A DNA stretch of 64,000 nt from NCBI RefSeq assembly GCF_900111825.1, contig NZ_FOJM01000001.1, positions 390,989-454,988 on the forward strand. The letters run 5' to 3'. Source of the DNA: Pedobacter suwonensis. GTDB lineage: Bacteria > Bacteroidota > Bacteroidia > Sphingobacteriales > Sphingobacteriaceae. A program made the translations under genes and the position numbers. Positions 54,441-62,778 of this stretch are shown here, one piece after another. The notes under the pieces are model-generated. The model saw only the letters and a program-made list of their open reading frames with translations. It did no database searches and had not been told where the DNA came from. Each line of letters opens with the position of its first letter. Position 1 is the stretch's first letter.

Positions 54441-56861
54441 CTAATTTTTTAATTTTACAATCAGCTTCAGGTTAAACTGCCTGCCTGTTAAATAATTTGG
54501 AATTGCGTATTGAACATTATCTACATCTTTTAACCAAAGATACGATACTGTATTGTTAATATTCAGCATGTTAAAAACCTCGAAAAACAGAATTACGGCA
54601 TTAAAATTTCTATCCAGAAATTTGGGTTTATGCAAGGCTGCATCATCTAAAAAGTCTTTAGAAAAACCGATGTCTACCCGCTTGTAAGCAGGAACATAAA
54701 ATTTATCCAAATACCTTGGTGTTTGCGACGGGCCTATTGGTAAACGTGAACCATAAACTGCATTGAGGTGAACTTTATAGGTCGGACTGTTCAAGAGCCT
54801 ATCCTGAAAAAATATGGAGAAATTGAGGCGTTGATCTGTTGGCCGTTTTAGATAACCTGGATAAATCTTACTTCCATTCTGAATATAACTATCGCCGATA
54901 ATATCTTCGTTGGCATGCATTACGGACATTCTGAAATAAGAAACCAGGTCTTTAACGAATTCGCCTCCAACGCTAAAATCAGCACCGTAAGCATAACCAT
55001 GCGAAACTTCATTTGCCAGGTATTTAATCCTTAAGTTATCTATTTTATATGGGATTAGCCGGTCAGAATATTTAAAATAAAACTCTGAAGTAAATTTCAA
55101 TCGGGTTCCAAAACCGTCAAAAGCATAATCATAACCTATTGATGTATTATAAGAACGCTGCGCCTTTTGATTTATATTTAATATACCCGAAAAATCGCGG
55201 ATGGTCCGGTACGATGGGGGCTGATGATAAATACCTGCAGTAAATCGTAATATTTTGTTGTTGGAATTTGGACGGTATGCAATTAACATTCTCGGACTGA
55301 TCAGCAATTGTTTGCTTAAAGAGTTATAAGTAGCCCTGGCGCCCAATTGTAATTCCGCTAAACTGGAAAGGGAATAACTGTCCTGAATGTAAGTGCTGTA
55401 ATTTTTTATATCAATATTGTTTCTAACGTTAATGACATTCTGTAAAGTAATATCTTTCGAATGATTAGGCAAAATATATCCTGCAGAATCCGTATAGTTA
55501 TACTCATTTAACTGATCGCCGTACCTAGACTGGTCAAATTTCAGCCCCCATGAAAAAACATGATTGTTAAAATTCTGGTCAACTTTTATTTCTGAAGCAA
55601 AAACCTGAGTATTTAAACTGTTTCGGCCATAATTGTAGTAAGTGCCTATACCTCTGCTTTTGCTGACCTGTCCAAAGTTTTCACCATTAAAATTCTTATC
55701 TACCTCAGCAAAAACATAGCTTCCATTAATATCGAAACGCTCGCGTTCAATGGTATTAAAATAACTGTTTATAAATTTAACCACTAAATTGGGTTTGGGC
55801 GAATAAGCAGCTGTAATGGCATTTCCAAAAGTTTGGTAGTCATCTATTTCCTGCCCGGTATAATCAACATCCAATTTCAGCGTTGTACTTAGCGTACCAA
55901 ACTGTGTTTCGCGATTGGTAGGCAATAACTTAAACTGACCAATATTGAAATTGCTTAAAAAGCTGATGCTGAATTCATGGGAAAAATCGTATTGATAAAG
56001 CACCTGTGCATCGGCATAATTAGGATTATAGCTTCCCTTTTCATCCTGCCTAATTAAAACACTAGTGTTATTCTTGTACCGCAAACCCGCCAATAGAAAA
56101 CTGCGTTTAAATACCCGCTTAGTACTTAATGACGTATTTAATAAACTTGTACTCAATATGGTTTGATTGCTATCTGGCTTCTCATACCTGATATCCAGAA
56201 CAGAGGAAAGTTTGTCTCCATATTTTGCTTCGAAACCACCTGCTGAAAATCTCGCTTTACTCACCAGATCAGCATTGATAAAGCTTAAACCTTCCTGCTG
56301 CCCGTTACGGATCAATACAGGTCGGTTAATTTCCACATCATTAATGTAAATCAAATTTTCATCAAAATTACCTCCGCGAACACTGTACTGAGCACTTAAT
56401 TCATTATTTGTAGATACACCGGGCAGGGTTTTAAGCATGGTTTCAAAATTTCCGGAAACCAATGGAATGGAAGAGACATCGCCTATATTGATTGTAGTGG
56501 TATTGCTTAACTGGTTCTGCTTATTGGCAATATTAACCTGCTCCAATTCATTAATATTGGCAATTAAGTTAACCTGTCTGGTAATTCGCGCACCGGAGCG
56601 TTCACTAAATTCAATTATTTGAGGCTGGTAGCCCAAGAGCGAATATTTGATACTAAATGTTTTCGATTTTGAATAAATCGTATAAACGCCAAATTCATCT
56701 GTAACGGTAGATTGTGCTTGCCCCACCACCGTTACAGTAACTTGTGCCAGGGGCAACTTTTCGTCACTATAAACTATTCCTGATACCCTAACCAAAGGTT
56801 GGGCTACAACAAAACTGCAACCGGTAACTAAAAGGAATAGAATAAGCCGAAATTTGAGCAT
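54441..56861 (-). CDS. TonB-dependent outer-membrane receptor
   Basis: An 806-residue outer-membrane receptor. The signal peptide M-L-K-F-R-L-I-L-F-L-L-V-T-G-C-S-F-V-V-A-Q could also be read as a lipobox (V-T-G-C). A carboxypeptidase-regulatory-like domain follows (V-R-V-S-G-I-V-Y-S-D-E-K-L-P...L-L-G-Y-Q-P), then a plug (Y-S-V-R-G-G-N-F-D-E-N-L-I-Y-I-N-D) and a 22-strand-type barrel. The substrate is unknown; no SusD gene adjoins. A longer frame begins with TTG at 56873, but the ATG at 56861 gives a better signal peptide. Its leader is a 21-bp tandem repeat. Confidence 0.92.
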   Translation of the reverse strand: MLKFRLILFLLVTGCSFVVAQPLVRVSGIVYSDEKLPLAQVTVTVVGQAQSTVTDEFGVYTIYSKSKTFSIKYSLLGYQPQIIEFSERSGARITRQVNLIANINELEQVNIANKQNQLSNTTTINIGDVSSIPLVSGNFETMLKTLPGVSTNNELSAQYSVRGGNFDENLIYINDVEINRPVLIRNGQQEGLSFINADLVSKARFSAGGFEAKYGDKLSSVLDIRYEKPDSNQTILSTSLLNTSLSTKRVFKRSFLLAGLRYKNNTSVLIRQDEKGSYNPNYADAQVLYQYDFSHEFSISFLSNFNIGQFKLLPTNRETQFGTLSTTLKLDVDYTGQEIDDYQTFGNAITAAYSPKPNLVVKFINSYFNTIERERFDINGSYVFAEVDKNFNGENFGQVSKSRGIGTYYNYGRNSLNTQVFASEIKVDQNFNNHVFSWGLKFDQSRYGDQLNEYNYTDSAGYILPNHSKDITLQNVINVRNNIDIKNYSTYIQDSYSLSSLAELQLGARATYNSLSKQLLISPRMLIAYRPNSNNKILRFTAGIYHQPPSYRTIRDFSGILNINQKAQRSYNTSIGYDYAFDGFGTRLKFTSEFYFKYSDRLIPYKIDNLRIKYLANEVSHGYAYGADFSVGGEFVKDLVSYFRMSVMHANEDIIGDSYIQNGSKIYPGYLKRPTDQRLNFSIFFQDRLLNSPTYKVHLNAVYGSRLPIGPSQTPRYLDKFYVPAYKRVDIGFSKDFLDDAALHKPKFLDRNFNAVILFFEVFNMLNINNTVSYLWLKDVDNVQYAIPNYLTGRQFNLKLIVKLKN

Positions 56862-56882
56862 TTTTAGTATCAAGCGGTAAGC

Positions 56883-56992
56883 GTATCAAGATAGAAGTAT
56901 GACGTATCAGGATAAAAGTATCAAGACAAAAGTATCAAGTATCGAGATAAAAGTATTAAGTGTCGAGATAAGGGTATTAAGTATCAAGATAA
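56883..56992. repeat. 21-bp tandem repeat upstream of the TonB receptor
   Basis: Units of 21 bp start at 56883, 56904, 56939 and 56960, with a 14-bp partial unit at 56925-56938 and a truncated one at 56981-56992. The consensus is GTATCRAGATAAAAGTATYAA. A partial copy (GTATCAA, 56867-56873) reaches the first codons of the receptor gene. 21 bp is two turns of B-DNA, so every copy faces the same side of the helix. Copy number may vary between strains. Confidence 0.88.
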
Positions 56993-57024
56993 CTAAACCT
57001 CTTATCATTTGAACAATTTAGCAA

Positions 57025-57696
57025 TTAAATGTTTATGCTAGTAATTAACTGTTGTTTCATTTTAGCAATCGTTTCTGTCGGATCATCTGTTGCAAAAATT
57101 GCATTTCCAGCTACAAAAGCATTGGCACCTGCCGATACCAGTGCAGCAATATTCTGTAAACCCACGCCACCATCAACCTCTATAATCAAGTTTTCATTTA
57201 CACCCTGGATTAAAGTTTTTAAGTCCTTTATCTTTTTATAGGTGTTGTGAATGAAGGCCTGTCCGCCAAATCCCGGATTAACCGACATAATTAACACCAG
57301 ATCAAGATCTTCAATTACATCCTGAAGTAGTGTAACCGGTGTGTGCGGATTTAAAGCTACACCTGCTTTACAACCTGAAGACCTAATTAACTGTATGGTT
57401 CTATGTAAATGCGTGCAGGCCTCATAATGCACCGTAATTCTATCTGCACCTGCCTTGGCAAATTCCTCAATGTATTTATCCGGCTCTACAATCATTAAAT
57501 GTACATCCAATGGTTTAATGGCATGTTTTTTTACAGCCGCCATTACCGGAAAACCGAAAGAGATATTCGGAACGAAAACACCGTCCATTACATCAACATG
57601 AAACCAATCGGCATCACTTTGATTAATCATTTCAATGTCGCGCTGCAAATTGCCAAAATCGGCAGAAAGTATGGATGGGGCTATGATGTATTTCAT
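57025..57696 (-). CDS. rpe: Ribulose-phosphate 3-epimerase
   Basis: A 223-residue TIM-barrel enzyme that interconverts ribulose and xylulose 5-phosphates in the pentose phosphate pathway. The opening A-P-S-I-L-S-A-D-F-G-N-L, H-V-D-V-M-D-G-V-F-V-P-N-I-S-F-G with metal ligands, M-S-V-N-P-G-F-G-G-Q and the C-terminal V-D-G-G-V-G...G-N-A-I-F are all present. Its ATG directly abuts the end of the decayed nucleotidyltransferase upstream. Confidence 0.96.
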   Translation of the reverse strand: MKYIIAPSILSADFGNLQRDIEMINQSDADWFHVDVMDGVFVPNISFGFPVMAAVKKHAIKPLDVHLMIVEPDKYIEEFAKAGADRITVHYEACTHLHRTIQLIRSSGCKAGVALNPHTPVTLLQDVIEDLDLVLIMSVNPGFGGQAFIHNTYKKIKDLKTLIQGVNENLIIEVDGGVGLQNIAALVSAGANAFVAGNAIFATDDPTETIAKMKQQLITSINI

Positions 57697-58171
57697 TTAA
57701 TCGTTTCTTAATTTTTTAATATTTTCTAATTCAATTATATCAATATGGTCTTTCGGGCGATTTGCAGCTTTCTTCGAGTCAATTAATTGATTAATATGCA
57801 GAAAAGGAATTTCCATTTCATAAATTGTTGCTATAGATGCATATTCTAAACACTTATCAAAACCAAATTCCTCCGAACCTTTAACAGTAGTCATGATATC
57901 CATCCGTAAACTATTATCCAAATAAAAATCCGTTCAACCTGGAATAAAAACTAAAATTTCTAAATTTTTGAAATCTCCCAAACCATACTCTTTAAATGCA
58001 GCTCGTAAATTCTGTCTGTTCTAAAGATTATCTTTAATCCAAATATCTATACGTCTGTTGTTCTATGGAAGCCATGCAAATTTGTTGCAACACCACCAAT
58101 CATAATAAAACGAACATTATTATTCAGCAATGAACGCCACAATTTTAAAATCTCATCATCAAAACATCCAT
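57697..58171 (-). pseudogene. Decayed nucleotidyltransferase gene
   Basis: Corrected for defects, the minus strand reads M-D-V-F-D-D-E-I-L-K-L-W..., V-R-F-I-M-I-G-G-V-A-T-N-L-H-G, T-T-D-(D)-I-D-I-W-I, then F-I-P-G-(W)-T-D-F-Y and the intact 74-residue end L-R-M-D-I-M-T-T-V-K-G. The G-G then D-x-D pattern is that of minimal or DUF6036-type nucleotidyltransferases. Lesions seen: a 1-base deletion near codon 4, another in the D-D-I-D segment, a GAG-to-TAG change after K-D-N-L, and TGG-to-TGA after I-P-G. Only the C-terminal part (57697-57921) is still open. It was once downstream of the 59-residue gene. Confidence 0.82.
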
Positions 58172-58174
58172 TTA

Positions 58175-58354
58175 TTATTCGATTTTTTTATGAGTAATTT
58201 TTGCAGATTTTAATATCATATTTAGCTTCATCAATCTTGCCATGGTGTGAAAACGCTCTGTATAAGTACTTGATAAGCCTTTTTTCAGTAAATCTTCTTC
58301 AGCCTTTTTATAATCAGCAATAGGCTCTTCAACGATGTGAATATCTTTTTTCAT
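58175..58354 (-). CDS. 59-residue protein, former partner of a nucleotidyltransferase
   Basis: An intact 59-codon frame: ATG at 58354, M-K-K-D-I-H-I-V-E-E-P-I-A-D-Y-K-K-A-E-E...T-Y-T-E-R-F-H-T-M-A-R-L-M-K-L, stop TAA at 58175 followed by a second TAA. It is basic and amphipathic and not recognised, but the Y-T-E-R-F-H-T-M-x-x-L and K-L-x-M-x-L-K-S-A-K-I pattern recalls small proteins encoded ahead of DUF6036 nucleotidyltransferases. It ends 3 bases before the decayed nucleotidyltransferase, so the two were an operon, perhaps of toxin-antitoxin kind. It is still open, though without a working partner. Confidence 0.65.
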   Translation of the reverse strand: MKKDIHIVEEPIADYKKAEEDLLKKGLSSTYTERFHTMARLMKLNMILKSAKITHKKIE

Positions 58355-58402
58355 CTGTAATGCAAGTTACAAAATCATTGTTAAACAAAATAGACATCAA
58401 CA

Positions 58403-58429
58403 AAAAACCCTTTCAGTAACCTGAAAGGG
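58403..58429 (-). terminator. Terminator of pnp
   Basis: CCCTTTCAG (58408-58416) pairs with CTGAAAGGG (58421-58429) around a TAAC loop. The A-run in front (58402-58407) reads as T6 after the stem on the minus strand. A second small hairpin, GCTGAA/TTCAGC (58443-58459), lies between it and the pnp stop and matches the REP-like family. Confidence 0.88.
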
Positions 58430-58474
58430 CTTGTATTTGAGATGCTGAAACAAGTTCAGCAAGCCGATTACCAA

Positions 58475-60610
58475 TTAAACTTTTGGCGCAGCTGGTTTTT
58501 CTGGTCTTGGCAATAAAACTTTACGTGAAAGTTTCATTTTACCCTGTTTATCGATGTCTAACAATTTAACTTCGATTTTATCACCTTCTTTTAATACACC
58601 GTCCATAGTTTCTAACCGCTCCCATGAAATTTCGGAGATGTGTAATAAACCATCTTTACCTGGCATTACTTCAACAAATGCACCAAACGGCATAATTGAT
58701 TTTACTTTACCCTGGTAAATTTCACCTATTTCCGGTTTGGCAACAATATTACGGATACGGGTAACTGCTGCATCAATTGCCGCTTTGTTATCGGCAAATA
58801 CTTCAACGATACCTTTACCGTCAACTTCTTCAATTGAGATGGTAGCTCCTGTTTCGCGTTGCATTTCCTGGATAATTTTACCTCCAGGGCCAATAATAGC
58901 ACCAATGAATTCCTTATCAATAGTTAAAGAAACAATACGAGGTGCATGCGGTTTGTAATCCTCATTAGGCTGACTGATGGTTTTCTTCATCTCGTTTAAG
59001 ATGTGTAGACGGCCTTCTTTAGCCTGTAATAACGCTTTGGTTAATACTTCGTAAGATAAACCATTGATTTTTAAATCCATCTGGCAGGCAACAATACCAT
59101 TTTCGGTACCGGTTACTTTAAAATCCATATCACCTAAGTGATCTTCATCACCTAAAATATCAGAAAGGATAGCATATTTACCCGTTTTTTCATCGGTAAT
59201 CAAACCCATCGCGATACCAGAAACCGGTGCTTTAATTTTAATACCTGCATCCATCAGTGCCAATGTACCTGCACAAACAGTTGCCATTGATGATGAACCA
59301 TTAGATTCTAAAATATCAGATACGACACGGATGGTGTAAGGATTTGCCTCGCCTTGAGGTAATACCTTTTTCAACGAACGCTGAGCCAGGTTACCGTGAC
59401 CAATCTCGCGACGGCCAGCGCCTCTGTTTGGTCTAACTTCGCCAGTAGAAAAACCCGGGAAATTATAATGTAACAAGAACTTCTGGTAACCATTAAAGAA
59501 AGCACCATCAATCATTTGCTCATCATCTTTACCACCCAAAGTAACCGAAGTTAACGATTGGGTTTCTCCCCGCGTAAATACAGCTGAACCGTGTGCAGCA
59601 GGCAAATAACCCACTTCACTCCAAATCGGACGGATTTCAGTGGTCTTACGGCCATCTAAACGGATGCCTTCATCCAACAACAGGTTTCTGATCGCATCAT
59701 ACTGAACATCATGGTAATAATGTTTAGCCAATGCTTTGGTCAAATCGGCAGTATCTTCAGGCATGGCCTCAAAGAATTCGTTGATGATCGCTGTGAAACC
59801 TTCTTTACGCACATCCTTATTACCGCCAGCTTTAGCCACGGCATAAACTTTATCATAAGTATCAGCGTAAACCTTTGCTTTTAAATCGGCATCATGTTCT
59901 TCATGATTGTATTCACGTTTAACGGTTTTACCGGTTGCTTCGGTTAATTCAACCTGAATAGCGCATTGAACTTTAATCGCATCGTGTGCAAATTTTAAAG
60001 CTTCCACCATTTCATCCTCCTGAATTTCGTCGCATTCGCCTTCCACCATACAGATGTCGTTGGCAGAACCTGCAACCATAAATTCAAGTGTTGCACGCTC
60101 TAAATCGCTGGCAAATGGATTGATTACCAGTTTACCATCAATTTTAGCCACACGTACTTCAGAAATTGGCCCGTTGAAAGGAATATCAGAAACGGATAAT
60201 GCAGCCGATGCGGCTAAACCCGCCAAACAATCTGGCATGATATTTTTATCAGCAGAGATTAAAGAAATCATTACCTGTGTATCGGCATGATAATCTGAAG
60301 GGAACTGTGGACGTAAAGCCCTGTCTACCAAACGGGAAATTAACACCTCATAATCAGATAATCTTGCCTCACGACGTAAAAAGCCACCTGGAATACGGCC
60401 GGTTGCCGCATATTTTTCCTGATAATCAACCGATAATGGTAAAAAATCAGTACCTGGTTTAGCACCAACAGTAGATACAACTGTTGCCAGTAACATGGTA
60501 TCGCCCATTTTTACTACAACCGAACCATCTGCCTGTTTAGCCAGTTTACCTGTTTCAATTTCTACAATTCTACCATCGCCCAAATCGAACGATTTTTTTA
60601 TTACATTCAT
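58475..60610 (-). CDS. pnp: Polyribonucleotide nucleotidyltransferase (PNPase)
   Basis: A 711-residue 3'-5' phosphorolytic exoribonuclease of mRNA decay. Two RNase PH-like halves are joined by an alpha-helical domain; the second contains F-T-R-G-E-T-Q-S-L and G-R-R-E-I-G-H-G-N. Then come the KH domain ([12 protein letters not shown]) and an S1 domain ([15 protein letters not shown]). It lies downstream of rpsO, the order conserved across bacteria. Autoregulation through a leader is known in E. coli; here no such element was recognised. Confidence 0.97.
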   Translation of the reverse strand: MNVIKKSFDLGDGRIVEIETGKLAKQADGSVVVKMGDTMLLATVVSTVGAKPGTDFLPLSVDYQEKYAATGRIPGGFLRREARLSDYEVLISRLVDRALRPQFPSDYHADTQVMISLISADKNIMPDCLAGLAASAALSVSDIPFNGPISEVRVAKIDGKLVINPFASDLERATLEFMVAGSANDICMVEGECDEIQEDEMVEALKFAHDAIKVQCAIQVELTEATGKTVKREYNHEEHDADLKAKVYADTYDKVYAVAKAGGNKDVRKEGFTAIINEFFEAMPEDTADLTKALAKHYYHDVQYDAIRNLLLDEGIRLDGRKTTEIRPIWSEVGYLPAAHGSAVFTRGETQSLTSVTLGGKDDEQMIDGAFFNGYQKFLLHYNFPGFSTGEVRPNRGAGRREIGHGNLAQRSLKKVLPQGEANPYTIRVVSDILESNGSSSMATVCAGTLALMDAGIKIKAPVSGIAMGLITDEKTGKYAILSDILGDEDHLGDMDFKVTGTENGIVACQMDLKINGLSYEVLTKALLQAKEGRLHILNEMKKTISQPNEDYKPHAPRIVSLTIDKEFIGAIIGPGGKIIQEMQRETGATISIEEVDGKGIVEVFADNKAAIDAAVTRIRNIVAKPEIGEIYQGKVKSIMPFGAFVEVMPGKDGLLHISEISWERLETMDGVLKEGDKIEVKLLDIDKQGKMKLSRKVLLPRPEKPAAPKV

Positions 60611-60715
60611 TTAATTAGAATTATGGTGCGTTTTCCTCTTTCTACACACCGTTGTTTATATATGTTTTTGTTTTTGCAAACGAAGATAGGATTAAAAAGG
60701 CCTATCATAACAAAT

Positions 60716-60769
60716 CCTGTTAAAAAAATTAACAGGAAATTAAAAAGCCACTCCCTTAAGAATGGCTTT
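60716..60769 (-). terminator. Two hairpins between rpsO and pnp
   Basis: CCTGTTAA (60716-60723) pairs with TTAACAGG (60729-60736), and AAAGCCA (60744-60750) with TGGCTTT (60763-60769). The second is followed by a T-rich tract on the minus strand and lies just past the rpsO stop, so it is probably the rpsO terminator. The first may be an attenuation or processing site ahead of pnp. Confidence 0.65.
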
Positions 60770-60785
60770 CGTTGATAAAATTCGC

Positions 60786-61070
60786 TTATTTTTGTTTAAT
60801 GATATCACGAAGCGATAAAGCTTTGATGATAGCACGATAGCGCTCAATATCTTTTTTGTACAGGTAAGCCAAAATACCGCGGCGTTTACCTACCAATTTT
60901 TGAAGTGACAACTGTGTAGAGAAATCTTTGCGATTTTTCTTTAAGTGTTCTGTTAGGTGCGCAATACGGTATGTAAATAACGCTACCTGACCTTCTGCAG
61001 AACCAGTATTGGTTTCTACTTCGCCGTGTTGTTTAAAGATTTCGGCTTTCTTTTCTGAACTTAAATACAT
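60786..61070 (-). CDS. rpsO: 30S ribosomal protein S15
   Basis: A 94-residue primary 16S rRNA-binding protein of the small subunit. The N-terminal S-S-E-K-K-A-E-I-F-K-Q-H-G and the core N-T-G-S-A-E-G-Q-V-A-L-F-T-Y-R-I...L-T-E-H-L-K-K-N-R-K-D-F, G-K-R-R-G-I-L-A-Y-L are standard. pnp follows. Its promoter (TTG, 20-base spacer, TATCTTTG on the minus strand, 61112-61142) is nearly consensus. Confidence 0.97.
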   Translation of the reverse strand: MYLSSEKKAEIFKQHGEVETNTGSAEGQVALFTYRIAHLTEHLKKNRKDFSTQLSLQKLVGKRRGILAYLYKKDIERYRAIIKALSLRDIIKQK

Positions 61071-61111
61071 TCTTGAATAATATTAAAGCAATAAATTAAT
61101 TAATTGTGGCG

Positions 61112-61142
61112 CAAAGATAATGCTATTTTTAATGATAAGCAA
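61112..61142 (-). promoter_or_regulatory. rpsO promoter
   Basis: On the minus strand TTG (61140-61142), a 20-base spacer and TATCTTTG (61112-61119) match the Bacteroidota consensus. The leader would be about 35-40 bases. Confidence 0.65.
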
Positions 61143-61219
61143 GCGTGTTATGCCAGAAATATTTATCTTTCTAAAATCCTTTTTTTTATTTTAGATCGAA
61201 TTTTAAAAACAGCTTAGCG

Positions 61220-61774
61220 ATGCATAAACCTAAAACCCAAAATAATAATAAAATTTCACTTGATACAATTGTTGGTTTGTGCGCTATCGTAACCAGTATT
61301 TGTGCCATTATTATCACTTTATACCAAACAAGACTGCAAAAGGTGCAACAATATGCATCGGTAAAGCCTCTGCTCATGAATTATTCGCAGAGTTTTTCAG
61401 GTGGTGATGGTAAAAATGGCAAATCCTATCATTATGAATTTATAATCGTAAACCAAGGCTTGGGTCCGGCAATAGTTTCAAACTATTCTTACTCTTACAA
61501 CTCCAAACGTTTTGAAAACATAGCAGAAATCCTACACCAAATTAAAAAAGAAAACCGATTGGATTCTACAAAGTCGGTGGCATTGGCAAATATCTGGAAG
61601 AATGAAATTTTACCTGTTGGTGAGAAGTTAAGCTTAATCAATATAGACGATGACCGTTTAGCTCCACTGGTAGAAAAGGCCGATATTAAAATTATGATTG
61701 AGTATAAATCGCTCTACGGTCAAGAATGGAGGTTTATCAGTAACGATAAATCCGAACCTCAGGAAATTGACTAG
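61220..61774 (+). CDS. Membrane-anchored protein, unknown function
   Basis: A 184-residue protein not recognised. One transmembrane helix near the N-terminus (about residues 15-36, V-G-L-C-A-I-V-T-S-I-C-A-I-I-I) is followed by a soluble beta-rich domain with E-F-I-I-V-N-Q-G-L-G-P-A-I-V, which suggests an immunoglobulin-like or barrel fold. No operon partners. ATG start at 61220, with no clear promoter seen. Confidence 0.7.
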   Translation: MHKPKTQNNNKISLDTIVGLCAIVTSICAIIITLYQTRLQKVQQYASVKPLLMNYSQSFSGGDGKNGKSYHYEFIIVNQGLGPAIVSNYSYSYNSKRFENIAEILHQIKKENRLDSTKSVALANIWKNEILPVGEKLSLINIDDDRLAPLVEKADIKIMIEYKSLYGQEWRFISNDKSEPQEID

Positions 61775-62036
61775 CATCTTTTTTGGCAATATCCAATTTT
61801 ATCAACTGTTCTGCTTCCACGTTCCAACTCTAAAACATCATTCATGGCAACTGAAATGTGATTGAGTTTCAGAACGCAAAAAAAAACGCTGTTCAGGAGT
61901 ATTGGCTCAAATAAATAGCCTTACGCTCCTCTATGATGGTTCGCGTGGAATATTAATATCATAAACTTAAGCTTTTCCCATTCTTCTGAAATATACAAAA
62001 AGCAAGTAATACTTGACATTGCAAATATTAAATCCC
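61775..62036. other. Intergenic stretch without a supported gene
   Basis: About 260 bases. A small hairpin CTGAAA/TTTCAG (61851-61872) is visible. An open minus-strand frame around 61780-61925 lacks an early ATG and convincing coding character, so I do not call it. TTG at 62013-62015 with TTAATTTG at 62037-62044 could be the promoter of the next gene. Confidence 0.35.
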
Positions 62037-62060
62037 TTAATTTGCACAAAACTTCAACCT

Positions 62061-62480
62061 TTGGAAAAGAATCAATACAGTATATTTGAAAGCGAATTAC
62101 GTGTCCGTCCGGATGATATAGACATGTTTAACCATGTACATAACAGCAAATACCTGGATTATGTACTGGCTGCCCGTTATGAGCAGATGGAAAAGTTTTA
62201 CGGCATGCCCTGGGAGCATTTTACCCAGCAAGGTTTGGGCTGGGTGGTCAGCCATGTGGATATCAATTTCAAGCGCCCCTTATTAATGAACGATTTAATG
62301 TTGATCCGGACAGGCATTTTAATGATGCACGATAAAGGCTGCTCGGTTCAATTCGAAATCATCAACAAAAAAACTGGCAAGGTAGCTTCGGATGGGATTT
62401 TTGATTATGTACTTATCGATTTAAATACAGGCAGAGGAACCAAAGTTAGCGAAGAAATGATTGTAGCATATAGCATATAA
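62061..62480 (+). CDS. Acyl-CoA thioesterase (hotdog fold)
   Basis: A 139-residue single-domain hotdog thioesterase. It shows the 4-hydroxybenzoyl-CoA-type motif R-P-D-D-I-D-M-F-N-H-V-H-N-S-K-Y-L-D-Y, followed by the central beta-sheet strands and the typical length of about 140 residues. It hydrolyses acyl-CoA esters; the chain length is unknown. The frame is open from a TTG at 62013, but that codon fits a -33 element and a near -7 box lies at 62037-62044, so the second TTG at 62061 (M-E-K-N-Q-Y-S) is the better start. Confidence 0.87.
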   Translation: MEKNQYSIFESELRVRPDDIDMFNHVHNSKYLDYVLAARYEQMEKFYGMPWEHFTQQGLGWVVSHVDINFKRPLLMNDLMLIRTGILMMHDKGCSVQFEIINKKTGKVASDGIFDYVLIDLNTGRGTKVSEEMIVAYSI

Positions 62481-62600
62481 CTTTATTAAGCCGTCCCTTC
62501 AAGCTAAGCCGGAAAATCTTTATTCGGGACTGCGCTTCAGTCGAAAGGATAAAATTCGCGAGTTCTGTGTTTCTAGTGCAAGAATCTGAAAATCAATGCT
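62481..62600. repeat. Decayed REP-like repeat
   Basis: CGTCCCTTCAAGC (62493-62505) and a GACTGCGCTTCAGTC hairpin (about 62547-62561, followed by GAAAGGA) are an old copy of the intergenic repeat type seen elsewhere in the window. No gene. Confidence 0.4.
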
Positions 62601-62605
62601 CAAAA

Positions 62606-62635
62606 TTTGATAATAAAAATTTTTACTTATCTTTG
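62606..62635 (+). promoter_or_regulatory. Consensus promoter of the MATE leader and gene
   Basis: TTTG (62606-62609), an 18-base spacer and TATCTTTG (62628-62635) are a near-ideal Bacteroidota promoter. The expected start of transcription, about 62640-62642, gives a leader of roughly 138 bases containing the 10-codon open frame at 62658. Confidence 0.78.
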
Positions 62636-62657
62636 CCACATCAAAACGACCAGAACC

Positions 62658-62690
62658 ATGATAGTATCTGCAATCCGTTTGAGGTTCTAA
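62658..62690 (+). CDS. Candidate drug-sensing leader peptide MIVSAIRLRF
   Basis: The ATG at 62658 begins a 10-codon frame ending in TAA at 62688-62690. The peptide contains Arg-Leu-Arg (codons 7-9), the +X+ motif that stalls ribosomes in the presence of macrolides or ketolides in known leaders such as ErmDL. The frame lies within a stem (AGAACC 62652-62657 with GGTTCT 62683-62688), and GGTT can instead pair with AACC at 62693-62696, so translation of the leader could alter the fold ahead of the pump gene. It is outside the usual gene size and is called from motif, promoter and position only. Confidence 0.55.
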   Translation: MIVSAIRLRF

Positions 62691-62778
62691 GCAACCGAGG
62701 ATTCCCTCCCATTTTAATTTAGATATGTACGCTTAATGGCGTATCATTGGTTTATACACTATTCATTATTATAATTAT
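62691..62778 (+). promoter_or_regulatory. Structured part of the MATE leader
   Basis: GAGG (62697-62700) can pair with CCTC (62705-62708), and TACGC (62728-62732) with GCGTA (62739-62743). The 35 bases before the MATE ATG are AU-rich and have no Shine-Dalgarno sequence. I cannot tell which stem hides the start. Confidence 0.4.

Noticed and set aside
54227..54475. Plus-strand frame of 82 codons between serC and the TonB receptor gene
   Set aside because: It overlaps the receptor 3' end, has no domain or family resemblance, and occupies the promoter region of serC.
61780..61925. Small gene fragment on the minus strand before the thioesterase
   Set aside because: Open but with no early ATG, and neither ends nor composition are convincing.
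62013..62060. TTG at 62013 as the thioesterase start
   Set aside because: It fits the -33 element of a promoter whose -7-like box lies at 62037-62044.
62658..62710. SAM or other riboswitch in the MATE leader
   Set aside because: No metabolite riboswitch core was recognisable, and the gene is a drug pump; a leader peptide fits better.
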